48,492 nt of DNA. It comes from Treponema sp. GTDB taxonomy: Bacteria; Spirochaetota; Spirochaetia; Treponematales; Treponemataceae. Position numbers and translations under genes: made by a program. The stretch spans positions 1-48,492 of the forward strand of contig JAILEY010000036.1 in assembly GCA_024687165.1 (NCBI GenBank). Direction: 5' to 3'. The notes beneath the pieces were generated by a model. It was not told the DNA's origin. It made no database searches and saw nothing but the letters and a program-made list of their open reading frames with translations. This document shows, one piece after another, positions 17,526 to 26,689 of the stretch. Each line of letters starts with the position of its first letter. Within the stretch, counting starts at the first letter, position 1.

Positions 17526-18574
17526 TGCGTTTCCTGCAGACAAATTTCTGGCATGAGTTTAAATCAAAACACGGATGGAAAAATTATGCTGTTGATTCAG
17601 ACGGATTTTCAGTTCGTGTTATGGTCCGCTCGTTCAATGCCGGAATAAAAAAGATCAGCATAGCTTATGTTCCAATGGCGCCTGAATTTAATACTGAGAT
17701 TGGAACAGAAGCATTTGCAGAAAAACTCAGTGAACTTGCATTAAAAATTAAGGAAGTTGTTCCCGAAAATACAATCTGTATTCGTTTTGATCCTGCGATT
17801 GATTTTGAAACGTGCGAAAACCGTGATGAATTTGTCAAAAAAAATAGACATCTTAAGAAAGATTTTAAGAAAAATATTTTAAAAATACACAGATCTTCTG
17901 TAAATGTTCAGCCCCCTGATACGGTTCTTTTGCCTTTGTCTGGAACTGAAGAAGAAATTCTTGCGCAGATGAAAAGCAAGTGGAGATATAATATCAGGCT
18001 TGCTGCAAAAAAAGGCGTTGAAGTTTTTAAATACAACAAGAACAGCGAAAACTTTGAAGCAGAGTTTGAAGAGTTTTACAAGCTCTTTATGATTACAAGT
18101 GAACGTGACGGTGTAAGTTTTCATGCAAAAGATTATTATCTTGATCTTTTAAATAAAGATTCTTCGCAAGAAAACATTGAAGTAAATCTTTATGTTGCAA
18201 AACATGAAGGAGATTATCTTGCAGGAATCATTACCCTTTTCTGTAACGGTGAAGGCGTATATTTATATGGTGCCAGCGGAAATGTTAAAAGAAATCTTAT
18301 GGCTGCCTATCTTCTTCAGTGGACTGCAATTCAGGATGCAAAAAAGTTCGGATGTCCTTATTATGATTTTTACGGCTGCCCTCCACGTGAAGATCCTGCT
18401 CATCCAATGCACGGTCTCTTTTTGTTTAAGACAGGTTTTGGCGGAAAACTGATTCACAGACCTGGAAGCTTTGATGTAATCTGCCGTGGATTTGATTATT
18501 CAATGTACAGACTTCTTGAGAAAATGCGTGCCTGGTTCTTCAGGGTTCTTGTTAAAAAACTTAAAGGGCGCTAA
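17525..18574 (+). CDS. FemAB-type peptidoglycan bridge aminoacyltransferase
   Basis: A 349-residue protein of the FemA/FemB/FemX family (GNAT fold), which adds amino acids from aminoacyl-tRNA to the peptidoglycan stem or to related acceptors. Visible features are the start FLQTNFWHEFKSKHGW, MKSKWRYNIRLAAKKGVEV in the middle, and YYDFYGCPP...LFLFKTGFGGKLIHRPGSFD near the end. It is coupled to metG through TAATG overlap, a meaningful pairing because FemAB enzymes use aminoacyl-tRNA. The acceptor and amino acid are unknown; the family also includes enzymes acting on proteins. Confidence 0.85.
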   Translation: MRFLQTNFWHEFKSKHGWKNYAVDSDGFSVRVMVRSFNAGIKKISIAYVPMAPEFNTEIGTEAFAEKLSELALKIKEVVPENTICIRFDPAIDFETCENRDEFVKKNRHLKKDFKKNILKIHRSSVNVQPPDTVLLPLSGTEEEILAQMKSKWRYNIRLAAKKGVEVFKYNKNSENFEAEFEEFYKLFMITSERDGVSFHAKDYYLDLLNKDSSQENIEVNLYVAKHEGDYLAGIITLFCNGEGVYLYGASGNVKRNLMAAYLLQWTAIQDAKKFGCPYYDFYGCPPREDPAHPMHGLFLFKTGFGGKLIHRPGSFDVICRGFDYSMYRLLEKMRAWFFRVLVKKLKGR

Positions 18575-18582
18575 CATTAGCG
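18569..18582. repeat. Palindrome joining two convergent stop codons
   Basis: CGCTAA-CA-TTAGCG. The TAA stops of the FemAB-type gene (plus) and the GH57-like gene (minus) lie in opposite arms, 2 bp apart. There is no T-run on either side, so it is not a normal intrinsic terminator. Confidence 0.5.
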
Positions 18583-20574
18583 TTTAACCTTCAAATTTAC
18601 AATGCTAAGGTTTATGGTTTTTTCTTTTTCCATTCCTGCAGCAAGGTCAATTTTCCAGTAGAGGCTTGCAGTTAAGGAGCTTGCGCTTTCCTGAGTTTCA
18701 TTGACTGTAACCGGACGCTTAAAATGAAGCATTGAGCATGTGATTCCGCTTTCTTCATTCGGCTCGATTATGAACATTTTTTTATCTGCACTGTCTTTAA
18801 TCTGAAGGAATGAAACTTTGTCCGATGCATTGAAGTTTTTTGTGCAGTCAATTTCGCTCTTTGTTCCGTCAAGAATAATTTCTGCAGAATACTGTGAGCC
18901 TTTTTTGAAATCTTTATCAAATCTTGTCTGCGCAAAATTCAGTTCAACGGCAAAAAATCCCTTGAGTTCAATCGGGCTTTCGTTTTTAAGAATATACTGC
19001 ACTGAAATTCCGCTTGAAGTAAATGTGTAGTTTTTTCTGATTGAAACCGGAATTTCAAGCGAAGAAAATTTTCCGCATCCTTCAAGGTGAAGCTCTTTTC
19101 TTTTTCCGATAAATTTCTGTTCTGCAAATTGAATATGAGAGAAAATCGGTGTGGCAATTTTTTTATTGGAAATGTAATCCTTAAGCTCCCACTCTTCTCC
19201 AAGATGATCTACGAAAAATCCTCTTGTATATCCATCTTTAATGGAATCAAACTGTTCATATCTTGAAAGACTTGATGCGTAATTTGAACCGCCGTCAATT
19301 ACATTGAGTTCTGAAATCTGGCCTCCGTTAAGAGAAAGTACGCAGCCGTATTTTTCCATTTTTGCAACGTATTCACACAGACCGTCACCATTGTAATCGT
19401 ATGAAGTTAAAGATTCCTTGAAAGATTTTGAACCTTCCCTTATAAACTTTTCAGCTTCATTCAGCAGCTTGTAGGCATTCTGTCTTTTTTCAGAAACTGC
19501 AGGAACTCCAAAAGGAAGCGATACGTAATTGAAGCCACATTGTGCCTGCCAGAGACTTTCACTTGCAGATATTTTTCTCATTTTGTCTACGCCCTTGCAC
19601 TGTGAAATAAGCATGCTGACATGCATCATACGTTCATAGAGTCTTCGGTTTTGCGTATATTCATTGAGAAAATCATGAATTGTAAGCGGGAAATGGCTGT
19701 CGTTTTCTGTCTGAACAAATGCCTGAGATGCCCATCTTGCAATTTCCCATTCCATACCGGCTGGTATATATGTCTTAATGAATTTTTTTGCATTTTTAAG
19801 ATAGGCAGAAGGAAGAATGAATTCAAATCCACGGCTGTTTGTAGACTCTTCTTCAAAGCTGTGTGAAATAAAACCAAAACATTCGCTTTTCATGAATGCT
19901 GAAAACTGTTCAAGAGAAAATGGAATTGTTACAAAAGGTGTATATTCTGTATCTTCTTTTTCTGCTGATGTAAGTTTTTTGTTTATAAATTTTTTAATTC
20001 TTGCAGTCCAGTCTTCGCCCTTTTCTTCCGGATTTGGAATGAGGTCTTTGAATGCTGTAAGAACTTTTATGCTTCTTCCCTGTTCACTTGCGATTAAAGG
20101 AATAAATTTTGTATTCTTTTTTGAAATGAGAGTGCTGTCAAGAAATACATAATTCATCCCGCAGAATTGAAATGCAGTTACAAGTGAAGGATCCCAGATG
20201 CTTCCAAAAAGTGAAAGTCCGCTTGGTCTTTTTCCGAATGCAGAACGCAATGCTGTATTCATTTTTTCAATCTGGCCGGATCTGTCCATAGGGAGTAAAA
20301 GAGGAAATACAGGTGCGTAGTAGCCTCCTCCAATCAATTCGATCTGTTTTCGGGAAATCAGCTCTCGTAAAAGCTCAATTGATTCAGGATGCTTTTTTGA
20401 ATAATGGTTCAGCTGTATGCCGGTAAATTCAACTGCAAGAAGAAAATTCGGGTGAGAATATAAAAATGAAAGGAGAGGTTTAAAAACTGTCTGATAGTTT
20501 TTCTCAAGAAGAACATGATCCTGAGCACTTTCCACATCAGCGGAAAGCTTTAAACATACATTCATTAAATTCAT
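18577..20574 (-). CDS. GH57/DUF1925-DUF1926-like protein, catalytic residues apparently lost
   Basis: A 665-residue protein with the architecture of GH57 4-alpha-glucanotransferases/amylases. Region 2 EFTG is at 49-52, GGGYYAP at 82-88, and a region-3-like FGSIWDPSLV at 123-132. A middle domain contains LWQAQCGFNYVSLPFGVPAVSEKRQNAYKLLNEAE, and the C-terminal beta domain YDYNGDGLCEYV...LNGGQISELNVIDGG resembles DUF1926. In active relatives region 3 carries the nucleophile Glu (ERVWQP); here the aligned residue is Gly124. The region-1 HQP and the acid/base Asp of region 4 were also not found. AAGGTGA precedes the ATG. It lies 19 bp after rnfB in the same direction. Catalytic loss is inferred from manual alignment. 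Confidence 0.6.
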   Translation of the reverse strand: MNLMNVCLKLSADVESAQDHVLLEKNYQTVFKPLLSFLYSHPNFLLAVEFTGIQLNHYSKKHPESIELLRELISRKQIELIGGGYYAPVFPLLLPMDRSGQIEKMNTALRSAFGKRPSGLSLFGSIWDPSLVTAFQFCGMNYVFLDSTLISKKNTKFIPLIASEQGRSIKVLTAFKDLIPNPEEKGEDWTARIKKFINKKLTSAEKEDTEYTPFVTIPFSLEQFSAFMKSECFGFISHSFEEESTNSRGFEFILPSAYLKNAKKFIKTYIPAGMEWEIARWASQAFVQTENDSHFPLTIHDFLNEYTQNRRLYERMMHVSMLISQCKGVDKMRKISASESLWQAQCGFNYVSLPFGVPAVSEKRQNAYKLLNEAEKFIREGSKSFKESLTSYDYNGDGLCEYVAKMEKYGCVLSLNGGQISELNVIDGGSNYASSLSRYEQFDSIKDGYTRGFFVDHLGEEWELKDYISNKKIATPIFSHIQFAEQKFIGKRKELHLEGCGKFSSLEIPVSIRKNYTFTSSGISVQYILKNESPIELKGFFAVELNFAQTRFDKDFKKGSQYSAEIILDGTKSEIDCTKNFNASDKVSFLQIKDSADKKMFIIEPNEESGITCSMLHFKRPVTVNETQESASSLTASLYWKIDLAAGMEKEKTINLSIVNLKVKR

Positions 20575-20593
20575 TTATAAAATCACCTTTATG

Positions 20594-21199
20594 TTATCTG
20601 CGTACAACCATTGTATACAGTTTTTTCCAAAAATGGAAGATAATTTTATTGTCTTCGTAAAGAGAATTTTCTTTTCCAAGCTGAGTACAACTGTTTCTTT
20701 CTCTTACCGGTGCATTGCATAAAACACAATTTTCAGTTGATGAGGGAACAAGTTTTATCAGTTCATTTGGACATGACTCAAGACATTTCCCGCAACCGTT
20801 ACAAAGCTCATTGATTACTGCAGTATTATTGATTATTGTAATTGCGTTTCTTGAACAGATATTTGCACAGTCGCCGAAACCGATGCAGCCATATTTACAG
20901 TCGTATTCAGTGTCGCACAGTGATTTAAACATTGCACAGCTTTTTGGACCATCATAGATAAATCTTCTCTGTTTCATTTCCCTCTTGTACGAGCATTTTA
21001 CAATCGCCTTTTTCCCGTTGGAATATGAGTATGATTCTACAGGGGACGGTTTTATTCTGATTTCACTTTCAGAGAAAAATGGTTTTTCAAAAGGAATATC
21101 CTGATTTATAAGTGAAGGCTGAAGAATTATGAGAAGAAAAATAAGAATTGCGCTTATAATCAATATAAAGAGAATTGAAAAAACAACTGCTAAAATCAT
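20594..21199 (-). CDS. rnfB: RnfB-like Fe-S protein (reduced form)
   Basis: 201 residues. One N-terminal membrane helix (residues ~2-27) is followed by two 4Fe-4S motifs: C101-x3-C-x5-C-x3-C115 (CKYGCIGFGDCANIC) and C133-x2-C-x2-C-x3-C143 (CNGCGKCLESCP). Canonical RnfB also has a CGxCGxxxC-type cluster right after the helix and often extra clusters at the end; neither is present, though Cys158, 161 and 171 remain. The start at 21199 is chosen because it overlaps the rnfA stop as ATGA and has AGGAG 7 nt upstream; an in-frame ATG at 21223 is the alternative. It is the last rnf gene. Confidence 0.8.
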   Translation of the reverse strand: MILAVVFSILFILIISAILIFLLIILQPSLINQDIPFEKPFFSESEIRIKPSPVESYSYSNGKKAIVKCSYKREMKQRRFIYDGPKSCAMFKSLCDTEYDCKYGCIGFGDCANICSRNAITIINNTAVINELCNGCGKCLESCPNELIKLVPSSTENCVLCNAPVRERNSCTQLGKENSLYEDNKIIFHFWKKLYTMVVRR

Positions 21200-21753
21200 T
21201 TTGCTGCTCCTGTGTTGATCCATGAAACATTCCAGAAAAGGAAAATCACCATTACAACTGCAAGGCTTACAAGAATATAGCCGAGTTTTTCATATTCCTG
21301 TTTCTTTTCATTTAATTCCATTCGTCTGTTTACTGCATACAGAAAAAAGATTCCGAGGAAGAAAGTAATTATGCTTGAGGCTGAAATCAGTATGCACTCA
21401 CTTATTGTAGTTGCCTCTGTAATTCCAAGAAATGTAAATACTACTGAAATTCCGAATTCGCAGGCACTGATTTTTGCCGTAATTCTGATTATTGCTTCAG
21501 TGAAAATTGAGATTGCGAAAAAAAGCAGAAGTACAAAAAGCGGATACAGTTCATAAAGACCTGTTTCACTTAAAATTCCGTTTATAAACCAGAAGGAAAT
21601 TACTGCTGTAGAAATCACGCTGATCATCATTTTTATGAATATAAGAAACAGATTGTTTTTCTTACGGCACAAAACGGCAGTTCTTTCAATTCCGATTCCA
21701 TAAATCAAAACTGTAGAACTGTAGATTATGTAATAAAGCATTGTACTGATCAT
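21196..21753 (-). CDS. rnfA: RnfA-like membrane subunit
   Basis: 185 residues, about six predicted helices, in the rnfA position of an rnfCDGEAB order. RnfA and RnfE normally supply four cysteines for a 2Fe-2S cluster inside the membrane. Here the first site (canonical LGxCP) reads GIGIERTAVLC, so its Cys is replaced or shifted to Cys29; the second site ISEC (Cys120) fits the canonical TNC. The start ATG overlaps the rnfE stop (ATGA). The assignment rests on position, size and the conserved second half; sequence is strongly diverged. Confidence 0.72.
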   Translation of the reverse strand: MISTMLYYIIYSSTVLIYGIGIERTAVLCRKKNNLFLIFIKMMISVISTAVISFWFINGILSETGLYELYPLFVLLLFFAISIFTEAIIRITAKISACEFGISVVFTFLGITEATTISECILISASSIITFFLGIFFLYAVNRRMELNEKKQEYEKLGYILVSLAVVMVIFLFWNVSWINTGAAK

Positions 21754-22376
21754 CTGTCGGCTCCTTCTTTAGTTGTCTCAAGGATTTCAAGCTTCCTCAT
21801 GATGAATGCAATAATTGAATAAATTATTGCTGTAAGAACAAGGCCTCCTGGAATAGATCCCCAGAATGCGTTTATAAAGCTCAAGCCGTTTCTGCTGAAA
21901 ACTGAAATTTCTTTAATTCCGTCTGGTACCGGGAATGTAATTGTTCCGTACGCAACGATGTCCCTCAAAGAATAGAACAGAATTGAAAAAAACGTGAAAA
22001 TAAGAGCTTTTTTTGTAATTACAGAGATGTCTTGTGGAATTGTTCTTTCAGTTTTAGTTAAAATATTTCCGAGAATAAAAGAAGTTAAAAGCGGAATGTA
22101 AAAAATAATTCCAAGGACAAAAGCAACAGGTGCTGAATAAAGTATTACAAACTGTCTGAAGACAACTGTTACGAAAAACAAAAAGAATAAAACGAATGCA
22201 GTCTGCATTGATTCTTCACTGAAAAATTTTTCAACTGCCCTTTTGAAAAGAATTCCTGAGAAAAGCAGAAGGTTAAAAAGAAGTACAAGAATCAGGCCGT
22301 ATGCAAGTCTTGCCGGAGAAGGAATCAGGATTGCAAGATCCAGAACAATGTAAATGTAAAGCTCATTTTTTTTCAT
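21750..22376 (-). CDS. rnfE: RnfE-like membrane subunit without cysteines
   Basis: 208 residues with about six predicted helices, in the rnfE position. The protein contains no cysteine at all. Canonical RnfE has one in LGLCPTLA near the start (here LAILIPSPARLA) and one in NCxxLGRAE (here TSFILGN), both ligands of the intramembrane 2Fe-2S cluster shared with RnfA. TAATG overlap with rnfG upstream and ATGA overlap with rnfA downstream. Identity is inferred from context, length and residual pattern. Confidence 0.68.
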   Translation of the reverse strand: MKKNELYIYIVLDLAILIPSPARLAYGLILVLLFNLLLFSGILFKRAVEKFFSEESMQTAFVLFFLFFVTVVFRQFVILYSAPVAFVLGIIFYIPLLTSFILGNILTKTERTIPQDISVITKKALIFTFFSILFYSLRDIVAYGTITFPVPDGIKEISVFSRNGLSFINAFWGSIPGGLVLTAIIYSIIAFIMRKLEILETTKEGADR

Positions 22377-22909
22377 TATTTCTTCTCCACAATTTTAAGA
22401 GATATGATTTTTGGAATTTTTTTTGACCAGTATTCTATTTGAGAATTCATTGCGGCATTTGCAACTTTTTCTTTCATCTCACCGCTGACGTTCGCAAAAT
22501 CTATGAAGCTTGCAGAATCAGATGCTTGAGGATCATAATGATATACTGCTGCGACAGGTCCGTATAAAGTCGGGATTCTTGCAATGACAGCATATACTTC
22601 ATCATCTTCTTTTATGTCATCTGCATAAAGAGAGTAAACAGCGACATTTGTCATTAGAGGTGTTTTAACTTTTATGTAAGCACCAACTTTATATTTATTT
22701 TCTGAATATGTTGAATAAACTTTTTCAACATTTTTTCTAAGTGATTTTTCCCACGAACTTCTTCCAAGGTATGTGAACAAAAGTGAGATTAAAAATGCAG
22801 CAGTAAGAAATCCTGCAAATATGCCCCACTTTTTCAGGAGGGAAATATAGAAATCATTTGAACTTTCATTATCTTTATTTTTTGAATTTAAAATTGTATC
22901 TTCAAACAT
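22376..22909 (-). CDS. rnfG: RnfG-like subunit lacking the flavinylation motif
   Basis: 177 residues: cytoplasmic N-terminus, one membrane helix (~residues 30-50), then a periplasmic domain, the RnfG layout. Canonical RnfG binds FMN covalently through a threonine in S/T-G-A-T near the C-terminus. No such motif exists in this protein; the nearest text is ANVSGEMKEKVANAA. The start overlaps the rnfD stop by 1 nt (TAATG). Assignment is mainly by operon position and topology. Confidence 0.68.
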   Translation of the reverse strand: MFEDTILNSKNKDNESSNDFYISLLKKWGIFAGFLTAAFLISLLFTYLGRSSWEKSLRKNVEKVYSTYSENKYKVGAYIKVKTPLMTNVAVYSLYADDIKEDDEVYAVIARIPTLYGPVAAVYHYDPQASDSASFIDFANVSGEMKEKVANAAMNSQIEYWSKKIPKIISLKIVEKK

Positions 22910-23997
22910 TACTGAACCTCTTTAATTTCTCTGAGTTTTGCAAAGAAATGTTTTGCTGTTCTTTTATACATAATCTGATCTTCAGCTACCTGAATTAAAG
23001 GTGAAATCATGTTCATAAGCAGCGTAAGAAATGCAAATCCGATTGCAGAAGTTCCGCCGCCTACAACATAAAGAGCAAGAACTGATGCAATGAAACCGTA
23101 TGAAATTTTGCCCGTAAAAGTAACCGGGGTTGTTCCGTACCACTGCAAAAGATATAGTGTTGCAAAAAGTGTGCCGCTTGTTAAAAAAGCTAAAAGAATA
23201 TCACCCTGCATTGGAGTTCCGTTTATTGTAAGCGGAATGATAAATCTGATGAACACTGCATAGAAAAAAAGAAAAACTGCAGGAATAATATAATCAACCA
23301 TGTTCAGCGAAAGAAGTACAAGAGATGAAAAAAGAGTTAGAAGATTGAATCTGAAGGCTGGTATTGCAGAGCCGTTATCCCAGAAGAATGAAACGTATCC
23401 TTCAGGAATTGATACTCCAAGGATTTTGAAAAATCGTGTATTTAAGAATTCTGTGATGGCTGCATCCTGACTGAGAATTGGAATGGAGCCGTTTTTAATA
23501 AGTTGAAGAGACGGATTTCTTGACTGAAGCTGGCTGACTGTTACACTGTAATCTGAAAAGCATGCATTGTTTACCATGTACATTACTACAACTGCAAAAG
23601 CAACCATGTTTGTCCATGAATCAGAAAATTCTCCAAAGAAATATTTGCCGGCTAAAAGTGTAAAAAAAGAAATGCAGAAAACTGCAGGAATCGGATATCC
23701 TGATGGAATGAAAAGTCCTAAAATTAATCCCTGAATAATTGAAATTCTCCAGGTGTGAATTACAGTTCCATTTTTCTTTCCTACAAAATAATAAACTGAT
23801 TCAGATGCTGTTGATGCAACTGTAGATGCAAGCAGAATTGCAAGTGAATTGTAGCTTTTTGTAATAATAAGCATCAGGGCCTGCAGACAAAGAAGTGAAA
23901 TCATTGCGGCAGATTTTGAACTGATTGAAGGTGTAATATAACTGAATGGTTTGAGCGAGATATATTCGCAGCTTTTCTTTAAATTTAAATCTATCAT
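22909..23997 (-). CDS. rnfD: RnfD-like membrane subunit
   Basis: 362 residues with about ten predicted helices. Segments aligning with RnfD are LAGKYFFGEFSDSWTNMVAF (canonical GKxxFGGLGxNxFNPA) and the late TTPVTFTGKISYGF...NMISPLI (canonical DPVTSPxTxxGRxxFG...MNxxxPLID). The covalent FMN motif S/T-G-A-T expected between them is not seen; the region reads LQLIKNGSIPILSQDAAITEF. The start at 23997 is chosen because it overlaps the rnfC stop as ATGA and has AAAGGAA 8 nt upstream; a longer frame to 24054 is not needed. Confidence 0.78.
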   Translation of the reverse strand: MIDLNLKKSCEYISLKPFSYITPSISSKSAAMISLLCLQALMLIITKSYNSLAILLASTVASTASESVYYFVGKKNGTVIHTWRISIIQGLILGLFIPSGYPIPAVFCISFFTLLAGKYFFGEFSDSWTNMVAFAVVVMYMVNNACFSDYSVTVSQLQSRNPSLQLIKNGSIPILSQDAAITEFLNTRFFKILGVSIPEGYVSFFWDNGSAIPAFRFNLLTLFSSLVLLSLNMVDYIIPAVFLFFYAVFIRFIIPLTINGTPMQGDILLAFLTSGTLFATLYLLQWYGTTPVTFTGKISYGFIASVLALYVVGGGTSAIGFAFLTLLMNMISPLIQVAEDQIMYKRTAKHFFAKLREIKEVQ

Positions 23998-25292
23998 TTT
24001 TGTGATTCCTTTAAAATTGCAATTGCCTGACTTAAAGAGAGTCTTGACGGGCACACACTGTTACACAAAGAACACTGTGCACACAAAAGTGCTGTTGCTT
24101 TCATCATTTTTGTCAGATGGAAGCCTGCATTTATATGCTTGTACAAAAGATCCGGAGAAAGCTGTTCTGGACAAACCATTCTGCAGTTTCCGCATCTTAC
24201 ACAAGGATTTGATTTCTGGTTGTAAAGTTCCATTGAAGAAAGAAATGTAACAGATTTGATTTCTTTTGTTACAGGAATTTCAAGATTAGAAATTGCATTG
24301 CCTGCAATAAGTCCGTTGATTACAATTTTTGCAGGAGTAATTCTAAAGCCTCCGCACTGCTCTACCAGATCAGCAATTGTCTGTCCGATTCTTGCCCGGA
24401 ACATTACAGAACTTTTTACACAGCGGCCGTTGATATGAACGAATCTGTCAACAACCGGCTTGTTCAATACAATTGCTTCGTATGTTGAAAATGCAGTTTC
24501 AGTATCAACAAAAAGACTTCTGTGATTGATTTTTGAGAATATTGAAAGCTCATCAGTTTCTGTTGATTTTTTAATTTCCTTCAGAAGATTCTGTTTATAA
24601 CCGCATGGATATTTTGATGTGTCAATTTCTATGATGCAGTATGGAAATCCTTCCATCGGTTTTATATTCGTGTTTGAATCCTTTGGAATTGCAAAAATGA
24701 TCCCATCGGCATCAAATGCACGTGCAATGATTCTGGCACCTTCCGCAACTTCCTGAGTATAATGCTCTGCGATAAAAGTATCTGTGTATCGGCTTTTGTC
24801 TTCATCAAACATTCTGACAACAACAAATCTGTTTGATTCAAGTTTGCAGCTGTTAATCTGGTTTGAAAGTGAAACAGCGTTTGTTTCAAAAGTATTTACA
24901 ACTCCTTTTGTTTTAAATGACTCAAGAAGCGATTCAATTGAAAGCATGTTGTTTTCAAAGGTTGTGAGTTCTTTTCCAAGATATGAAAAAGCTCCCCTTG
25001 TTCTGATTTTTGCAGCAAGCCCAAGATTTCCGTTTGGAAGCGTGCAGTTTACAATTTCTTCAACAAGCCCCGGCACTGATGAATGTATGTTTGCTCCGTC
25101 TGAAGAGAGAATGTCTTTTGGACCTGCAAGAATCTGACCTTCCCGGACGATGTCGCCTTCTCTCAGCGGACTTGTATATTCTGTTCCATCTGTCTGCTTA
25201 AACGGTATTATTGCATATCGAGGCAAAAATGAGCGTACAGATTCCTTGAACATTTCATGTTCCGGTGAAACAAAGTTTTTTACTGTTTTCAT
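23994..25292 (-). CDS. rnfC: RnfC-like Fe-S subunit lacking the NADH/FMN glycine motif
   Basis: 432 residues. The N-terminal RnfC domain (PLREGDIVREGQILA, ANIHSSVPGLVEEI), the KYPCGYKQNLL site, the SLBB-like region and two C-terminal 4Fe-4S motifs (C364-x2-C-x2-C-x3-C374 and C404-x2-C-x2-C-x3-C414) match RnfC. In canonical RnfC, EAGIVGLGGAGFP binds NADH/FMN; the aligned segment here is TKGVVNTFETNAV (residues ~128-140), with the glycines gone. So the Fe-S arm is kept but the NADH oxidation site appears lost. The start overlaps the upstream gene as ATGA. Confidence 0.85.
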   Translation of the reverse strand: MKTVKNFVSPEHEMFKESVRSFLPRYAIIPFKQTDGTEYTSPLREGDIVREGQILAGPKDILSSDGANIHSSVPGLVEEIVNCTLPNGNLGLAAKIRTRGAFSYLGKELTTFENNMLSIESLLESFKTKGVVNTFETNAVSLSNQINSCKLESNRFVVVRMFDEDKSRYTDTFIAEHYTQEVAEGARIIARAFDADGIIFAIPKDSNTNIKPMEGFPYCIIEIDTSKYPCGYKQNLLKEIKKSTETDELSIFSKINHRSLFVDTETAFSTYEAIVLNKPVVDRFVHINGRCVKSSVMFRARIGQTIADLVEQCGGFRITPAKIVINGLIAGNAISNLEIPVTKEIKSVTFLSSMELYNQKSNPCVRCGNCRMVCPEQLSPDLLYKHINAGFHLTKMMKATALLCAQCSLCNSVCPSRLSLSQAIAILKESQK

Positions 25293-26689
25293 TTGTTTTT
25301 CCTGAAGTTTCTGAATGTATACAAAGCGTAAAGAAACGGTGGTACAAGAAGTGCCAGAAGTATAAGGATTAGACTCATGGCATCTGTCTGTGAAGTTCCT
25401 TTTCCTTTGTTTCCAAAAATTACTTTTATATTTTTATCCTGTTTTTTGAGCATTAATTCAATCTGCGGATTCTTCATTGAAGAAAGTTCTTTTTCCGCGT
25501 TCTTTCTGAAGTTTTTATTAAATTTAAAAAGTTCTGTTCTTGCCGTTGAAATTCCCTGTTCAGTATTTTCAAATCTGTCGGCATAAACGGCATCATTTTC
25601 TTTTACTTCACCACTGTATTTTTCGTTGAGGTTTCTGTAAGGAAATGTTTTTGCCTTCCAGGCCCATTTGTAAAAATCAGAGAAAACAGGAAGTGTATCT
25701 TTTTCTTTAGCCATCTTACTGTTTGCGTTTACTGGAACCGGAAGTGTAATTTTTTCATTTACGGTTGGTGTAAATCTGGCTGAAAGTAAAAATGCAATAA
25801 GAAGTACTGTCAGCGGAACAAGAGTTAAAAGTGTATGCATCGCTGTTGATGGATACATGAGCGGAAGCTGAGGTGCTGCAAAAATCTTTTTATATTTAAA
25901 TGAATTTTTTGATTCAGCATATTTTTCAAATTCAGCAAGAAGAATGCAGGATGCAATTCCAGATGCGATTGTAAATACCATGAGAAAGGCTGCGGAAATT
26001 CCAGAGAGGAGCATTACAAGAAATGAAACAACAGTTGGAATCAGTACGTAAAGATTTTTCTTTAAAACCTGAATTGCTTTTTTCCTGGCCCAGATTCTTT
26101 GAGCAAGATAAATTGCAAGCATGTAAATTATTGAAGCTGCTGCTGTCGGATAAAACGGATTTGAAAATGTAAGCAAAAGCGCAAAGACTGCAGGAAACGC
26201 AAAAGCAAATTTATTTTTTGACAGATAAAGGAATGCGGCAAATGCAACTAAAGCTGCAACAGGAACAAGAAACGGAAACTGCTGCTTACCGTCAATTCCT
26301 GCTTTTACACCAATTTCGTTTACAAGAATTTCAAGTGCACGTGAAGCTGATCTGTCATATTTTGAGGGTACGTAGTAAAGCGTATAATTGTCAGATTCAT
26401 CTGAGAAATACTTAAGCCTTTTTGAAAGATAATCACCGTAATCTGACGGGAGAACCGGAACGAACGCAGAATTTACTGGAGCACGCTGATTGCTTAAAGA
26501 AATAATATCATCACAGCCTGATTTTTTCAGATAAGAAATGACGGTTTCTTCAGAAAGTTTTTTTTCAACGTAAAGGACTGTATAATTTTTCCAGATTTTT
26601 GTAACCGGTACACTTTTTAAAATAATGAGGAGAAGTAACGTAATCAGAATAACTGCAGCCGAAACAATTACAGGTGCTTTTATTTTCAT
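25289..26689 (-). CDS. Unknown polytopic membrane protein of the rnf operon
   Basis: I do not recognise this 466-residue family. It has about eight predicted helices (roughly 7-25, 139-156, 161-175, 181-198, 212-230, 234-253, 284-303 and 440-458). A ~110-residue extracytoplasmic or cytoplasmic domain lies after the first helix, and a ~130-residue charged domain (about 310-438) before the last. No cofactor or enzyme motif is visible. The start directly abuts the DUF212 gene stop (TAA-ATG) and its end overlaps rnfC (ATGA), so it is part of the same translationally coupled operon. A structural or coupling role in the Rnf-like complex is inference from position. Confidence 0.75.
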   Translation of the reverse strand: MKIKAPVIVSAAVILITLLLLIILKSVPVTKIWKNYTVLYVEKKLSEETVISYLKKSGCDDIISLSNQRAPVNSAFVPVLPSDYGDYLSKRLKYFSDESDNYTLYYVPSKYDRSASRALEILVNEIGVKAGIDGKQQFPFLVPVAALVAFAAFLYLSKNKFAFAFPAVFALLLTFSNPFYPTAAASIIYMLAIYLAQRIWARKKAIQVLKKNLYVLIPTVVSFLVMLLSGISAAFLMVFTIASGIASCILLAEFEKYAESKNSFKYKKIFAAPQLPLMYPSTAMHTLLTLVPLTVLLIAFLLSARFTPTVNEKITLPVPVNANSKMAKEKDTLPVFSDFYKWAWKAKTFPYRNLNEKYSGEVKENDAVYADRFENTEQGISTARTELFKFNKNFRKNAEKELSSMKNPQIELMLKKQDKNIKVIFGNKGKGTSQTDAMSLILILLALLVPPFLYALYTFRNFRKNK

